64,000 nucleotides of DNA. Source: Bos javanicus (lineage: Eukaryota; Chordata; Mammalia; Artiodactyla; Bovidae). The position numbers were made by a program, and so were the translations under genes. How positions within the stretch are numbered: position 1 is the stretch's first letter; each line of letters starts with the position of its first letter. Under the pieces are notes generated by a model. It had not been told where the DNA came from and made no database searches. It saw only the letters and a program-made list of their open reading frames with translations. The stretch is from the NCBI RefSeq assembly GCF_032452875.1, contig NC_083885.1, positions 65,889,625 through 65,953,624 on the forward strand, written 5' to 3'. Below, in pieces: positions 1 to 11,643 of this stretch.

Positions 1-221
1 AAGTACAAATTGTCTTTTATTATGACAAGTGCATTAACATTTCACACTAACGAATACCAATAACTTAAAATTCAATGTTTCTGCTTTTTATAAAATTTAT
101 TTTTCATAATCATTATCTTTAAATCATAAGCAACATACTCCCATTTTATATTTACTTATGCATCTTAGTTCTCTTTTATTTCAAAAATTTGTCTTACATC
201 CTTGTGTTGTATTTGTCATAT
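1..221. other. AT-rich intergenic sequence
   Basis: No gene or repeat family recognised. The segment is AT-rich. Its last 11 bases, 211-221, are the left target-site duplication of the SINE that follows. Confidence 0.6.
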
Positions 222-450
222 GTGTGTGTGTGTGCTAAGTCACTTCAGTCATGACCGACTCTTTGTGACCCTGTGGACAATAGCTGGCCAGGCTCTTCTG
301 TCGATGGGATTTCCCAGGAAAGAATACTGGAGTGGGTTGCCATTTCCTTCTCCAGGGGATCTTCCTCACTCAGGGATCAAACCCGCATCTCTTAACATCT
401 CTTGCACTGGCAGGCGGATTCTTTACCACTAGTGCCACCTGGGAAGCCCC
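222..450 (-). mobile_element. Bov-tA SINE with (CA)n tail
   Basis: Ruminant tRNA-derived SINE in reverse orientation. On the minus strand it opens at 450 with the head 'gggcttcccaggtggcac' and continues through the diagnostic lines matching 'ggagaaggaaatggcaaccc'. Its 3' end is a short CA repeat, read as GT at 222-234. It is flanked by an 11-bp direct repeat, atttgtcatat, at 211-221 and 451-461, which is a clean target-site duplication. Confidence 0.93.
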
Positions 451-624
451 ATTTGTCATATATATGATGGTGTAACTAGGTCCTTTGGGATAATTTTCCA
501 TGTTTTCTAATATAATTGCATTTCTTTGATAGCTTTAACATGTTCTCCATTGCTTCCAATAAATGTATATAATTACAGCCCGGGCCATTGATCTCTGGTC
601 ACAGTGCTCCATAGGCAGGGCTGA

Positions 625-767
625 GTTGTTGTTTTTTTTTTTTCTTTTGGTTGCACCAAGCGGCATGTGGGATCGTGGGATCTTAGTTTCCTGACTAGGG
701 ATTGATTCTGCACCCCCTGAATTGGAAGTGTGGAGTCTTAACCACTGGACTGCCAGGGAAATCCCAT
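625..767 (-). mobile_element. CHR-2-type SINE
   Basis: The reverse orientation is shown by the T-run at 631-643, the tRNA-like B-box region around 695-712, and the end 'ccagggaaatccc'. The body matches the cetartiodactyl CHR SINE head ('gggacttccctggtggtcc' class) on the minus strand. A short gggctga repeat at 618-624 and 768-774 is a probable target duplication. Confidence 0.85.
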
Positions 768-1080
768 GGGCTGAAGCTTTTGACTGCAACATCAACAGAT
801 GCCCTGAAGTCTGAGTGTCTGTGTTTTTCAAAGTTAATGACTGATGCACTAAAAATTTGTATTCTAAGGCAAGTCAAGAAATAAACTTCATATTAAATTA
901 TATGAAAATTTTCTATGAAAAATTTTTTCTGTTCTTTGGCCTTCCCTTCCCCTCTACTGTATATCATATATCTGCATTATGCACCCCCCAAAACTCCCCA
1001 TTGGCAGAAATACCTGCTTAACCCATAAAGAGCCAACATTTTCCTAGCACCAACAAGACAACGCCTTAAAAGATAACGTG
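768..1080. other. Unannotated intergenic segment
   Basis: AT-rich sequence with no reading frame, RNA gene or repeat that I can name. Its last 12 bases form the left target duplication of the next SINE. Confidence 0.5.
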
Positions 1081-1433
1081 TCTGGGCTTCCTTGGTGGCT
1101 CACTGGTAAAGAATCCTCCTGCTAATGCAGGAGACAAGGATTCCATCTGTGATCCAGGAAGATCCCACATGCCTCAGAGCAACTAAGCCCATAAGCACAA
1201 CTGTTGAGCCTGTGCTCTAGAGCCCAGGAGCCACACTACTGAATAAACGTGCCGCACAACTACTGAAGTCCCTGTGCCCTAGAGCCCATGTTCCACATCA
1301 GGAGAGGCTACCGCAATGAGAAGCCTGCACACCAGAACTGGAGAGTAGCACCTGCCGGCCGCAACTAGAGAAAAGCCCAAGTAGCAGGGAAGACCCAGCA
1401 TTGGCAAAAATGTAAATAAATTATTGTTTTAGG
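1081..1433 (+). mobile_element. CHR-1-type SINE, full length
   Basis: It begins with the tRNA-like head 'gggcttccttggtggctc' and continues into the long CHR-1 body of repeated 'gcaactactgaa' and 'ctagagccc' phrases. It ends in an A-rich AAATAAAT tail. Target duplication: aaagataacgtg at 1069-1080 and aaagataacatg at 1434-1445 (one mismatch). Confidence 0.92.
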
Positions 1434-1684
1434 AAAGATAACATGCTCCCTTGATGGTGTAAGTGATCATGATAACCTACCACTCTGTACTTACAGAACT
1501 GGATTTAGCCAATTATGTATGGCATTTAAAGTAGCCTTTTGTCGCAAAAACCTACATAATGCTTTGATCTTTAACAAGCGTAACAGTTCTTAGAGTTTTC
1601 TGAGAGCATGTTCCTGGGTTATAATCCTATTTGGCCTGAGTAAAATGTTCCATTTCTTTCTTTGATTTTTTCGTTTTATGAAAC

Positions 1685-1766
1685 CTTAGTTCCCCCACCA
1701 TGGGTCGAACCTGTGGTCCCTCTGTTGCAACCGCACACTCTTATCCCCTGGTCTGCCAGGCAGGTG
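1685..1766 (-). mobile_element. CHR-2 SINE fragment
   Basis: Short degenerate piece. The order 'ttccc...gggtcgaacc...taaccactgg-like...ctgccagg' is the minus-strand tRNA-like head of a CHR SINE. No tail or target duplication is visible. Confidence 0.6.
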
Positions 1767-1908
1767 CAGACCCATTACTTTTACTAGGACGTAGTGGGTT
1801 CAATTGTTATCAGGGTTTTTTCCATCCAATATCTTTTTTCCCCCACTGTACTTTTCTCTTTTGTGCCACTGTCCGCTGCAGCTAATTGGATTGAAGTAAT
1901 TGATTGGT

Positions 1909-2104
1909 GGGGCTTCCCTGGTGGGTCAGTGGTAAAGAATCTGCCTGCCAATGGGGGAGACACGGGTTTGATCTCTGGGTCAGGAAGATTCCCTGAAGTA
2001 GGAAATGGCTACCCATACCAGTATTCTCGCCTAGAAAAACCCCATGGACAGAGCAGCCTGGCGGGCTACAGTCCATGGGGCAGCAGAGTCAAGTACGACT
2101 GAGC
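1909..2104 (+). mobile_element. Bov-tA SINE
   Basis: The head 'ggggcttccctggtggg' is followed by the full Bov-tA body, including 'gcctggcgggctacagtcc' and 'gactgagcac'. It is moderately diverged. Confidence 0.93.
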
Positions 2105-2117
2105 ACTCTTTCTGCAT

Positions 2118-2308
2118 GAAAGTCAAAGAGTTAGTCGCTCAGCCGTGCCCATGTCTTTGCAACCCCATGGACTGGGTTCCTCTGTCCAGGAGATTTCCCA
2201 GGCAAGAATCCTGGAGTGGGTAGCCATTCCTTTCTCCAGGGGATCTTTCCGACCCAGGTCTCCTGCATTGTAGGCAGATTCTTTACCATCTGAGCCACCA
2301 GAGAAAAC
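2118..2308 (-). mobile_element. Bov-tA SINE
   Basis: Reverse-orientation Bov-tA, recognisable from 'gtcgctcagccgtgcccat' through 'tgagccacca'. The repeat ttctgcat at 2110-2117 and 2309-2316 is a probable target duplication. It lies about 170 bp upstream of the CpG-rich KRAB-ZNF first exon. Confidence 0.92.
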
Positions 2309-2479
2309 TTCTGCATATTCTTCAAAGGGAAATGCTTGATACCTTCTCTTTCTTTAGCCTTAGATAGTTTGCGCACAATTTCCCCAGCCTCCTCGCGGAG
2401 CAGCTCAGCATTTTCACCTGGAAAAGGAAGCTACATGACTCAGAATTCCTTGCGTATAGGCTAAGGGAGATGGAGTTTC

Positions 2480-2785
2480 CGTTTGGGCACAAAGGGTCGG
2501 GGCGGGACCTCCTGACTCCGCCTCCAGGCGGCCATTTTAACTGTCCCAAGCTTGTGCCAGGTCCAGAACGCTAGGTTGGGACGGAGGTGACGCGATTGAG
2601 GAGGTCCGGGAGGAGGTGCTGTCTGGGCTGCACAGAGGCGGGCCCGAGGTTCAGCGCCTCCCGGGTGCCCCGCGCCAGGCCCAGGAGCAGGACCGCGGCG
2701 CGGGCATCCCCTGCCTCCCCAGCGCTCCGGCCCCCCTGCGCCTAGAAGTCCGATGGCGGCGGAGGCACTGAGGGACCCGCCTCAG
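2480..2785 (+). promoter_or_regulatory. CpG-rich promoter and first exon of KRAB-ZNF locus 1
   Basis: CpG-dense 300-bp block with no TATA box, beginning near 'ggcggccattttaa' at 2527. That GGCGGCCAT-type element is common in KRAB zinc-finger and housekeeping promoters (YY1-like core CGGCCATTTT). The block ends in a coding start and a GTAAAC donor. No transcription start can be fixed from sequence. This promoter may still be active although the downstream reading frame is broken. Confidence 0.7.
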
Positions 2786-5075
2786 GTAAACGCTCGTCCT
2801 CCTGTTGCAGGAAGGCGGACCCCTTCCAGGGCCTGAAACTGGGCTCTTGTCTAACACTCGGAAATGAATTGTACACATGTGCCCAGGAAAGGGCACCCGG
2901 GTGGAGAGCAGTAGGGTAAGGGGACCCAGGAGAACTGCTCTGCCGCGTGCCTCTCAGCCTCGGGTTTTATGGTGATGGGATTAGCTTCCGGGTGGTCTTT
3001 GGACAACCATTCTAATTCAGAGTCTTTCGCGGTGCCGCACGCATCGATCGGCCAAGATGGATGCTAGCAAGAGGGATTCCGGGAAGTTCACGGACACGCG
3101 ATGTCTCCTTGAGACCTTTCCCCAGCTCTTCCGGTTGGTGGTGGCTTATGAGTTCCAAATTCCTTATCAGGATGTCCTGTCAGAAAATAACTCATGCAAA
3201 TGGTTACTATGGTGCCTGGCCAGGGTGGACGGTTTCAGTCAGTGTGCTTCCCCTAACATATGTATGGCTGAGTCCCTTCACTGTTCACCTGAAATAGGCT
3301 GAGCCCCCACCGCCCTCAGCCCACCAGACACTAAAGCCCAAGCGCCAGACGCCTGTTTGCGCTCCCACAGTCCCGGCCCCGGGTCCAGGACGGTGAGGCA
3401 GTCGTGAGTGGGGTCTTGCGTCTGACAGTTTGCTGGCGCTTGGGAGAGAGTGACAGGCAGAGGCACCCGCAACTGCAGAGGCTTCGACGTGGAACTTAGC
3501 TGGGTGGATTCGGGCATCCTGGGGTCCGTCTATTGTCTGCAGGGAATAAACAACACGAGGCAGCTGTTAGGCCTGGACTAGTCGAGTGCAAGTTGTTCAT
3601 TACTGTGAGAACCCTAGAAGCCATGGGGAGTTTTAAGGAAGAAAGTGCAGAATACACGTCGGAAGTTAAAATGTTTTCAAAAGCTGTTCAAAGGAAAAAG
3701 ATGCAGAGACATCATATTGATGACTCCGGGGTGCTCTGGCCTGTTTCATTCAGCCCGGAGAGTAAGATCAGGGGGAAATGTGGTCATTTGTGAGCATCAG
3801 TAGGCCTGAGGTACACCACCAATGGGCTAGGCTTTGAATGAGAGTTAGGTGGACAGAAGAAGGTTGTGACAGGTAAGGGGACAGCAGGTACAGCCTCAAA
3901 ATAGCGTAGGGCCACGGATGTTGGAAACGAACAGACGATTGTGTGTGGTTGAGTCTCAGGTAAGAAATGGATCCTGTCAGGGAGGCCTTTAATAGAAGAT
4001 TTGGGCACTGCCACTGCTACTAGGAGCCATGAGAGGTCTAGGGAATTACTGGATCCTGTATGAATTTGCCAAACATAACTCTGGTTGCTGTCTGCTAAAT
4101 TGTGGTATAAGTCCTAAAATTAAGTCCCAGTATTATATGCTGCCTGGACATGTGTTAAAACTGGCAGGACCTCAAATGACCCGAGCACCAGTTCCCCACC
4201 TTGCTCTGCTCCAGTGGATAGGGTCTCCTTAACTAAACTACCCTTTTCATAAAGGGGATGAGGTATAGTTCCTGCTTATCCCTTCGCAGTGGGTTTCAGT
4301 GCCCTGTCAGCCAGCCCTTTGGGGTTATTTAGAAAAGAAAATTGCATCCTCCTTTGGAGAGCACGGGCACCTTACCTTCTTGGTACTATAAAGCTTACAT
4401 CCCACAGCTCTGGGTTGTCCACTCTTCTCCAGAGTGTAACACCATGTATCCCTGTGTGGTGTGTGGTGTCCTCCTATTCTAGCTGTGAATATATAGGATT
4501 AATAAGATGCTACTGATAGCATCTGTCCAGTGTTAGTTGTCCTATGTTTGGTCATCACTACAACTCGAGGCAGGAATCCCCTCCTCACCAGTGGAGGGAA
4601 AAGGATGTGATCAACGTAGTTCAACATCAGGGGAGGCCAAGGACAGGCTTATAGAGCGGGATGGTGAGGTGGTGCTGGCTGAGGGCACATGACTGTGGTG
4701 TCTGGAGATAAGAGGGATGTGCAATCTAGAGAGTGATGTGTACATGGAGAGGGTGTGTGTCTGATGGTCCCAGGTCCCTGGTATTGTGACTTACATGACC
4801 TTGACCGTATCAGGGTTATTGCCTGGCAGGAGTGTTGGATTCCTCCATGTCAGGCCCACAGTTTAAGTATCTGTTTGTGCACCTGTCTCTTGTCGCTGAT
4901 GGCTGGACCCCATAATCAGTGGGCCTGTAGGGACACAATGGCACCAGGGCCTAGTTTCTCCTCTGACTGGGGAGATTGGGAGGAGGATGGTCATAGAATA
5001 GACGTACGGGGGAGTGGATTGTAGGTCGTCTTGAGAGCGGCTTGTTTGTGATTTCATCTTTCCCGACTATGACAG
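2786..5075 (+). other. Intron 1 of KRAB-ZNF locus 1
   Basis: No additional exon or repeat recognised. The segment near 3830-3930 (gtggacagaagaaggttg context) resembles the reverse complement of 59590-59650 and of 52480-52570. This indicates shared intron ancestry with the two minus-strand KRAB relics. Open frames here are short, and I can assign none. Confidence 0.6.
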
Positions 5076-5201
5076 GGTAGTGTGACTTTTGAAGATGTGG
5101 CTGTGAACTTTTCCTGGGAGGAATGGGGTCTCCTTGACGAGTCTCAGAAACGCCTGTATCATGATGAGATACTGGAGAACTTTGCACTTAAAGCTCCCTG
5201 G
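5076..5201 (+). pseudogene. KRAB-A box exon of locus 1
   Basis: The acceptor 'gactatgacag' precedes an open 42-codon exon with the KRAB-A signature: VTFEDVAVNFSWEEW, then GLLDESQKRLYHDEILENF. The DV and EEW/LYHD residues that contact the TRIM28 corepressor in known KRAB domains are present. M-L-E-N is changed to I-L-E-N. The donor GTAAGAACC is intact. The exon is 126 nt and ends in phase 0. As I recall the family, this exon is usually 127 nt with a phase-1 end; the other two KRAB relics here also carry the shorter CCTGG ending. This exon on its own is undamaged. Confidence 0.92.
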
Positions 5202-6508
5202 GTAAGAACCTTAAACCCACGCCTGTGCCCTGAGCTAGTCTTGGCCCTTTCTCTTTTTCCATTGGCAAGTCTCCCTTGTCATGTCAGGACCCTGGGCACT
5301 GCTTCCTTTCTCAGTTCCCTGAGTAGGTGTTGTGGCTGGTAGGACTGAGCATTGAGCACTGCCCTCTTTTCTCCTTGATAGATCCAAGACCTGCTACCCC
5401 TTGCCTCGCAGGGATGGATCCAGAGTCAGGAGTCTTTCCACCTTGTTTACCCTCTCCATAGCCAGGTGAATTTTCCAGATCCAAGGTACCAGTGTACCCC
5501 AGGTTCTGTTTCCTTTCTGTAGCTAACATTTCCTCATTCTTGCTTGTTCCAGAAATTGCCATCATTGATCTGCTCCTTTTATATGGAGCATGGGCTATTC
5601 TTGCAAGATACTCCTCTGAAGTTCTTTTTATAATATTTAATTTTATGTCTTGTGCTCTGTCATGTGCTGAGTTATTTTTGGCCAGTGCTGGCTACTTTTC
5701 TGTCCTGTCTTTACCATAGTCTTTGAATCATCCAGGTTCTTCATAGTTGTTCATCAAGAGGATGAAGTGGAGAGGTTCACAGAATAGAAAGGACTCCAAC
5801 TACAGCACATGGAACTCGGACATAGTCTGGTCCTAATAAGTGACCCCTGGGGGAGGGTGTAATGTTAGGGCTATATACAGATCATACCAGAAAGCTTTTC
5901 TCTGACTAGCCTTTGGGTGCCAATCACAATGGTGGCCATACCTCATTTCTCCCTGTACTTCCCCATTCTTCGGTTAGCCACCTTCTCAACACTGTTACTT
6001 GTCATTTCTTATTTCCGACTTAGGGCTAATTCTTACCTCCCTGGACTCCATTCCTCAGTGCTTTTTCACACTGCTTCTTCTGCAGTGCTGTCCAACATCA
6101 GCCTATACCTTTTATGTCATAAAGTGTGTACATCTTTAATCCTTCAACACCAGCTGCTCTGTTACAGTTGGAATTTCCTGAGCCTGAATATAACTTACTG
6201 CATAGTATTCATGTGTCACTACTAGTCAAGGTCCTACTGAAAATTGTTTGCAGAATGTGCTGTAGACTCTGCCTCTTCTTGTGTTATTCTCCATGGTTGT
6301 GTCCTTTACTTTGTTAGGACTCCCCCATTCTGTAATCTTTAAAAGCCCAGTGCTGCTAAGCAGCCCCATCCTTAACTTGAACGTAACCACCTTGTCTTGC
6401 AAACAATCCCATTGATTCATTCCAGGGTTTATGATACCCACATTTGTAATGGGCCTTTTTCTTTGCACAAAGTCAATGTGTATGTCACCAGCATTTCTCT
6501 GCTTTCGG
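5202..6508 (+). other. Intron 2 of KRAB-ZNF locus 1
   Basis: Intron bounded by an intact donor (GTAAGAACC) and a damaged acceptor (TTTCGG at 6503-6508 where TTTCAG is expected). I see no SINE or LINE in it, which is unusual for an intron in this window. Confidence 0.6.
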
Positions 6509-8035
6509 GTTGTTGGCATGGAGAAGAGGATAAGGAGGCATTTTCTGAACAGAGTATTTCTGATCAAGGATGCTCACAGATCAAGATTGTTAAGGCAGGT
6601 CTGTCTCTCCCAGAAGGCCAACCTCTATGAGATGTGTGGCCTGATCTCAAGTGACATTTTTCACTTGGCTGAGTACCAGGAAACACAATGTGGGCAGGAA
6701 CTCCGCGTGAATGGGGTATGTGAGAAACCATTCTATTTTAGAGTAAACCTTCATCAGCACCAAAAGCCACATATTGGAGAGAAACCATTGAGAAGTGATG
6801 TGAGGAGAGCCTTGGTTGTGAGCAGCTGCAAATTCTATGTATCAATGAAGCCTTTTACCCTTGGGAATATTGGGAAGGACTTCCTGGGCAACTCAGGATT
6901 TCTTCACCAAGAGGCCACACACACCTGGCAAAAGTCACATAGTGAAACCGAGTGTGAGGCTCCCTTTCTAAGGGGAAAAAATCATTATAATTGGGGAGAC
7001 TACACAAAAACTTTGAGTGGCAAACATGCAGTTGTTCAGCACCAGAGAGTCCTCACTAGAGAAAGATGTTACATGTGCACTGAATGTGGAAAATCATTTA
7101 ACAAAACTCCCATTTCATTAGACATCAGAGCGTTCACACTGGAGAAGGGCCTTATGAGTGCAACAAATGTGGCAAATCTTTTAGCCAAAGCTCAAACCTC
7201 ATTCAGCATCGGAGAGTTCACACTGGAAAAAGGTCTTAAGAGTGTAAAGAATGTGGGAAATCTTTTAGCAAAAGCTACAGCCTCATTCACCATCAGAGTG
7301 TTCATACTGGGAAAAGACCTTATGAATGTGGTGAATGTGGGAAATCATTTTCCCAAAACTCTGTGCTCCTTCAACATCTGAGGGTTCACACTGGAGAAAG
7401 TCCTTATGAGTGCAGCGAATGTAGGAAATCTTTTCAGCAAAGCTTTGCACTCCTTCAGCATCGGAGAGTTCATAGTGGAGAAAGGCCTTATGAATGTGGT
7501 GAATGTGGGAAATCCTTTAGATATCTCCAACCTCATTACACACCAGAGATTTCACACAGGAGAAATGGCTTATGACTGCAGTTAATGTGGGAAATCCTTT
7601 AAGAAAAGCTCTTCACTCCATCAGCATTGGAGAGTTCACACTGGAAAAAAGACCTTATGAGTGCAGTGAATGTGGGAAATCATTTCACCAAAATGTTGTC
7701 CTCCTTCAACATCAGAGAGTTCACACTGGAGAAAGGCCTTACAAGTGCAATCAGTGTGAGAAATCCTTTAGATACATGTCCAACCTCACTACTCATCGGA
7801 GAGTGCATACTGGAGAAAGGCCTTATAAATGCAGTGAATGTGAGAAATCGTTTAGCCAAAGCTCTAACCTCATCACACATCGGAGAATTCACACTGGGAA
7901 AAGGCCTTACAATTTGGGGGATCTGCTGAGTTCTTTTTTTTTTTCCTGCTGAGTTGTTTACCTACAACTCCAGTCTCTTAAAACACTGGATCAAGGCCTT
8001 ATGAATGCAATGAAAGTGATAAGGCCATTAACCCA
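6509..8035 (+). pseudogene. Linker and C2H2 zinc-finger exon of locus 1, frameshifted
   Basis: The exon opens with the spacer typical of this KRAB-ZNF group. A 'CWHG.EDKEA.SEQS' frame near 6511-6560 passes, after a 1-nt insertion near 6609, into 'YEMCG....FHLAEYQ'. About ten finger units with TGE(K/R)P-type linkers then follow between 7070 and 7910. Good fingers (C-X2-C-X12-H-X3-H) include those starting near 7163, 7331, 7403, 7487, 7658, 7739 and 7823. Frame changes near 7105, 7525 and 7648 and the TAA codons at 7237 and 7583 break the array. After 7910 the repeat decays, with one last finger-like PYECNE at about 8000. The last good finger unit is followed by a T-rich insertion-like tract. 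Confidence 0.88.
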
Positions 8036-9185
8036 AAGTCTTGACTCTTTGGAACCACAGATTTCAGAAGGAAAAAACACCTTACATGTGTAGGATTGTA
8101 GAGTTTCCTTTTTCAGTGGATCTACACTCGAGATCTCTCCTGGTGGTACCATCTGAATTGAACATCATACATCCAAACATCTGCAAATATCCCAGGTGTG
8201 TGGGAGCTATATTGTACTTTTTAACCTGGCCTCTTGCCAGACTTCTGTTGCTGACAGTTTCTGTAGCCAAAGCCATTTCATTTCTCCCACCTGGCAGGTA
8301 TTCACAGTGTACAGCATTCAGCCACCCCAGGGTGTTCAGGGAAGGAACCTTGATTTTTCCCATTCATGGGAGGGATTGTGAGAACCCTGAGCAGCACTCA
8401 TTTCCTTCTTGTTGCTTTGATGAGTTAAGTCACTGACATGACCCATTTGGGGCCCAGAGGACTCTGCCTGTTGCCCAAGGCTTCCAAGGAAAGACTGCAG
8501 AGCTTTCTGGTTCTAATCGGTGGCCTGAATGTGTATTTTCTGGGTTCAGAGGTCCATCTAAGGAAGGAGTAGTCATTGTGGCAACCTTCAGTGCTTCTGA
8601 AAATAGCATGAAGTTGTCTTGTTCACGGGAGATATTGCCTTGTGTGTGCACACTGGTGAGGAACACACTCTCAGGCCCTGCAGTGGAGCCGTGTGCTGTC
8701 ACATGCAGAATTCTGTAGGTGGTATCACTGGCTGTAAGGTTATAGTGGGAATGGTAATTGTTACAGAAAGCACTAAGTTAATAGTGGGAGTAGGACACTA
8801 TTACAGACTGGTTGGATGTGCCCATTTAAAAGAGCCTCCACAGTATCCCAGTCATTGTGGCTGTGAAGGATGAATATGTACAGAATTCTCAGGCCTCCTA
8901 AATTGTGCATCTTGTATTAGCAGAGAGTATTACAGGAGAAAATAATCTGAAAGTTTTGTGGTTTCTGTAATCTTTCTGAGCTATCCTCCTCAAGGCCATT
9001 TCTGTCCAGATAGAAAATTGAGGATAGAGAGAAGGGATATCTTTCAGTGAGTAACAGACATTGTGACAATATTCCTGTTGAGTCACGTTGGGAACAGTCT
9101 TTGTTGCTTATATTTTTGACCACTGAGGCCAACTGCCCCTCCCAAAGCATGAGGCAGGAAGTGGTGAAGTCAATATCGGGGATTT
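8036..9185 (+). other. 3' flank or former 3'UTR of KRAB-ZNF locus 1
   Basis: No repeat or coding homology recognised. It may be the old 3' untranslated region. A 131-codon frame at 8041-8436 has no family signature, and I regard it as chance. Confidence 0.45.
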
Positions 9186-9690
9186 TATTTAAACAGTAAG
9201 AAATCTAGATTTGTATTTTGAATATATTTTTAAGTTTTAATAACCTAAAAATACTTGCAGTAAAATGCACGTAGTTAAAATGCACACTTTGATAAGTTTT
9301 GACATTTATATAAATCCGTGAAACCATCATCACATCCATAAAAAAAAATCTACTTTCATTTTTACCTTGTTTCCTTTTTTGATGTTACTCTGACCTCTAG
9401 TCAACCATTGGTTTGTTTTTCTTTAGATAAGTTTTAATTGTCTAAAATTTTGTATGATTAGAATCATGAAGTGTTTATGCTTTTCCTCTCAGGTACCCTT
9501 ATGTGAAATATTTATCAGTGAGTAGTTTGTTTTTTTATATTGATGAGAAATATATTCTGTGGATATACTCTTTGTCCATTCATCTGTTTATCCATATTTG
9601 AGTTCCCAGTTTTTGACTGTTGCAAGTAAAGCTGCTGCAGACATTTGAATACAGTAAAAGTTCTTCACATGGTTATGTTTCACTTTTCCT
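9186..9690 (-). mobile_element. Old L1 3'-end fragment, antisense
   Basis: It matches the general antisense text of mammalian L1M 3' ends: 'aaccatcatcacatcc', 'tgtccattcatctgtttatc' and 'gcaagtaaagctgctgcag'. It is strongly diverged, so the subfamily is uncertain. Confidence 0.65.
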
Positions 9691-9939
9691 GTATTTTCCT
9701 GTACTTCAGGCTGCGATGCCTGAGTTACAGGCTTAGTGAATGTATGACTTTTTAAAGAACATTATACTATGTTAAGATAGGAGAGGTTACACAAGAAAAA
9801 GATGAAAACCCAGCAGTCTTCCTGAGCTAGGTGATGAGAGGCATTAAGGAATTATATCTGTACAGACCCTGAGTCCACAGAGGGGAGAACACTATTTGCC
9901 ATGCATTTTATCATGCAGGCTACTCCTGATATCTGTAGA

Positions 9940-10527
9940 AAATTACAAAAGCTTAAGCTGGGCCCCAAACCCTATCATCAACCTTGGTAGAGGAGGCCTT
10001 CGAGGTCTGTAACTATCAAGACTTGATGGAGGAGGCCAATAAGGATAAGAGACTAATAAAGAAAATGCAGCTCTTGGCTGTTTTGATTCAGCCACAACCT
10101 TGAAGGGACCTTGAAGGACTGAGAAAGCTGGGCAGACCCCCAAGACGCCACTTGGGCCTTAACCAATGTGCTTCTGTCAGAAAGGGGGACACTGGATGTC
10201 TTGAGAGCCCTCCTGGGGGACACCCAAGGGGTAACCCCGGCCAACCCCAGTTCTTTGTGAATAAGTTGGATGAGTAAGTTGGATCAGCCCACACACTGAC
10301 TGATGAGTCCTGAGTGCCTGCCTGGATATAGATCCCTCTTGATCCATTTTCATTACCCCGGCAGAGCCTTGGGTCACCCTTGATGTAGCAGGTGAAACTG
10401 AATTCCTTGTAGACACTGGAGCTGCCTGCTCTGCTCTGACTTGGCCAGCTGGCCCTCTCTCCATCTGTGGACTGTACTGTGACTGGAGTTGGTGGACAGC
10501 CAAATAGAGGGTGATTTAATCTCTCCA
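9940..10527 (+). mobile_element. Class I ERV gag-pro relic
   Basis: Degenerate retroviral coding remnant. Two landmarks are seen. A nucleocapsid zinc-knuckle-like stretch near 10168-10200 carries C-F-C-Q-K-G-G-H-W, with one residue missing from the CX2C spacing and a stop soon after. About 210 bp downstream is a protease active-site-like LVDTGA at 10402-10419. That order, gag NC then pro, fits gammaretrovirus-like elements. There are several stops and frame changes, so no functional product. A Bov-tA inserted at its 3' side. Confidence 0.7.
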
Positions 10528-10732
10528 TGGCTTCCCAGGTGGCACAGTGGTAAAGAATCTGCCTGCAATGCAGGAGCCTTGGGTTCAATTCCTGGGTCAG
10601 GAAGATCCCCTGGAGAAGGAAAAGGCAGCCCACCCCAATATTCTTGCCTGGAGAATTCCACGGTCAGAGGAACCTGGTGGGCTTCAGTCCATGGAGCCAC
10701 AAAGAGTCAGCAACAACTGAGCACATCAGCAC
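10528..10732 (+). mobile_element. Bov-tA SINE
   Basis: Complete body from 'ggcttcccaggtggcac' to 'caacaactgagcac'. It is inserted at the 3' side of the retroviral relic. Confidence 0.93.
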
Positions 10733-10749
10733 ATACTGTAATCTAATAT

Positions 10750-11030
10750 GACTGTTTCGTTTTGTATTCTTATAGAAGAGTTTGGAACTTCCAGTTCTTC
10801 CATATCCTTGCCAATCTGTTTAGTCTTTTTAAACTTTTGACTTTTACAATAAATGTGTAATGTTGTCTCACTGCTGTTTTCATTGCATTCCTCAGATGTT
10901 TATGATGTGGAGCATTTTTTCATTTTTTCAATTTCCCACTAGTGTATGTCCTCTTGGTAATTTTCGTCCATTTTTATAGAAATAATTTTGACTGTTTCTT
11001 TTTTTATTAGCAAGATAGTGAAACAACAAA
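10750..11030 (-). mobile_element. Old L1 fragment, antisense
   Basis: Phrases such as 'ccatatccttgccaatctg' and 'tgatgtggagcattttttca' are typical of antisense L1M 3'UTR text. It probably continues the fragment at 9186-9690, split by the ERV segment. Confidence 0.6.
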
Positions 11031-11350
11031 GACTTAATTTGAAACTTCATTCTTTAGGGATGTAATTCCTGGCCATAAGAAATAATTATTTTTGAATTCT
11101 GAAATCCTATTTTCTAATTTTTTTTCTGCTGTATATAGTGCAGTGGCCCCATACAGCATATTTTAAGTTTAATCTGTATTGCTAACATATTCCCCATAAT
11201 CAAGCCAAGAATTACATTGTTTGCAGTTTCCCCAATATGAATATTCCCACCGCTGTCAATTTAAAACTTCTAATGTGATATCATTGAACGTGGAGTTTGA
11301 GAGTTGACAGCACACCAGTATATTGTGTTTCCTCTGTAGTGATGTTTTCT

Positions 11351-11493
11351 GGGCTTCCTAGGTGGCACAGTGGTAAAGAATCCCCCTGCCAGTTCAGGAG
11401 ACACAAGAGACATGGGTTTGATCCCCTGGAGGAGGAAATGGCAACCTACTCCAGTATTCTTGCCTGGAAAATTCCATGGACAGAGGAGCTCTG
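11351..11493 (+). mobile_element. Bov-tA SINE, 3' truncated
   Basis: The head 'gggcttcctaggtggcac' and the body are clear to 'ccatggacagaggagct'. It then stops without the usual 3' segment. The 320 bp before it (11031-11350) hold nothing that I recognise. Confidence 0.9.
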
Positions 11494-11643
11494 ATTCCTT
11501 ATCCTAAAACCATTGAAGTAGGTCTACTTGAAAGGTAAGAAATAGGCTCAGAAAACAAACCAAAAAAAAAGTCAAGAATTTGACAGCACCACTTGTCACA
11601 CGTGGTTCTTCCTAAATTTATTCAGCCATTGGGGTTACTATTG

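Larger units (their letters stand above)
2753..8035 (+). pseudogene. KRAB zinc-finger locus 1, decayed
   Basis: Three-exon KRAB-C2H2 architecture. The first coding exon (2753-2785) encodes MAAEALRDPPQ and stops at a GTAAAC donor. The KRAB-A exon is 5076-5201. The linker and zinc-finger exon would start at 6509. Such proteins normally bind DNA through their fingers and recruit TRIM28 through KRAB to silence targets, often retroelements. Here the exon-3 acceptor reads GG instead of AG (6507-6508). There are frameshifts near 7105, 7525 and 7648, and stops at 7237-7239 and 7583-7585. A 316-codon frame runs through the linker but enters the fingers in the wrong phase. The MAA-ALRDP start and the linker resemble the ZNF211/ZNF134-like group of human 19q13.4; orthology is not established. 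A rescued splice giving a KRAB-only protein is possible but not shown. Confidence 0.88.

Noticed and set aside
202..432. 76-codon frame at the first SINE
   Set aside because: It is the antisense translation of a Bov-tA. The same text (EYWSGLPFPSPGDL) recurs at most reverse Bov-tA copies.
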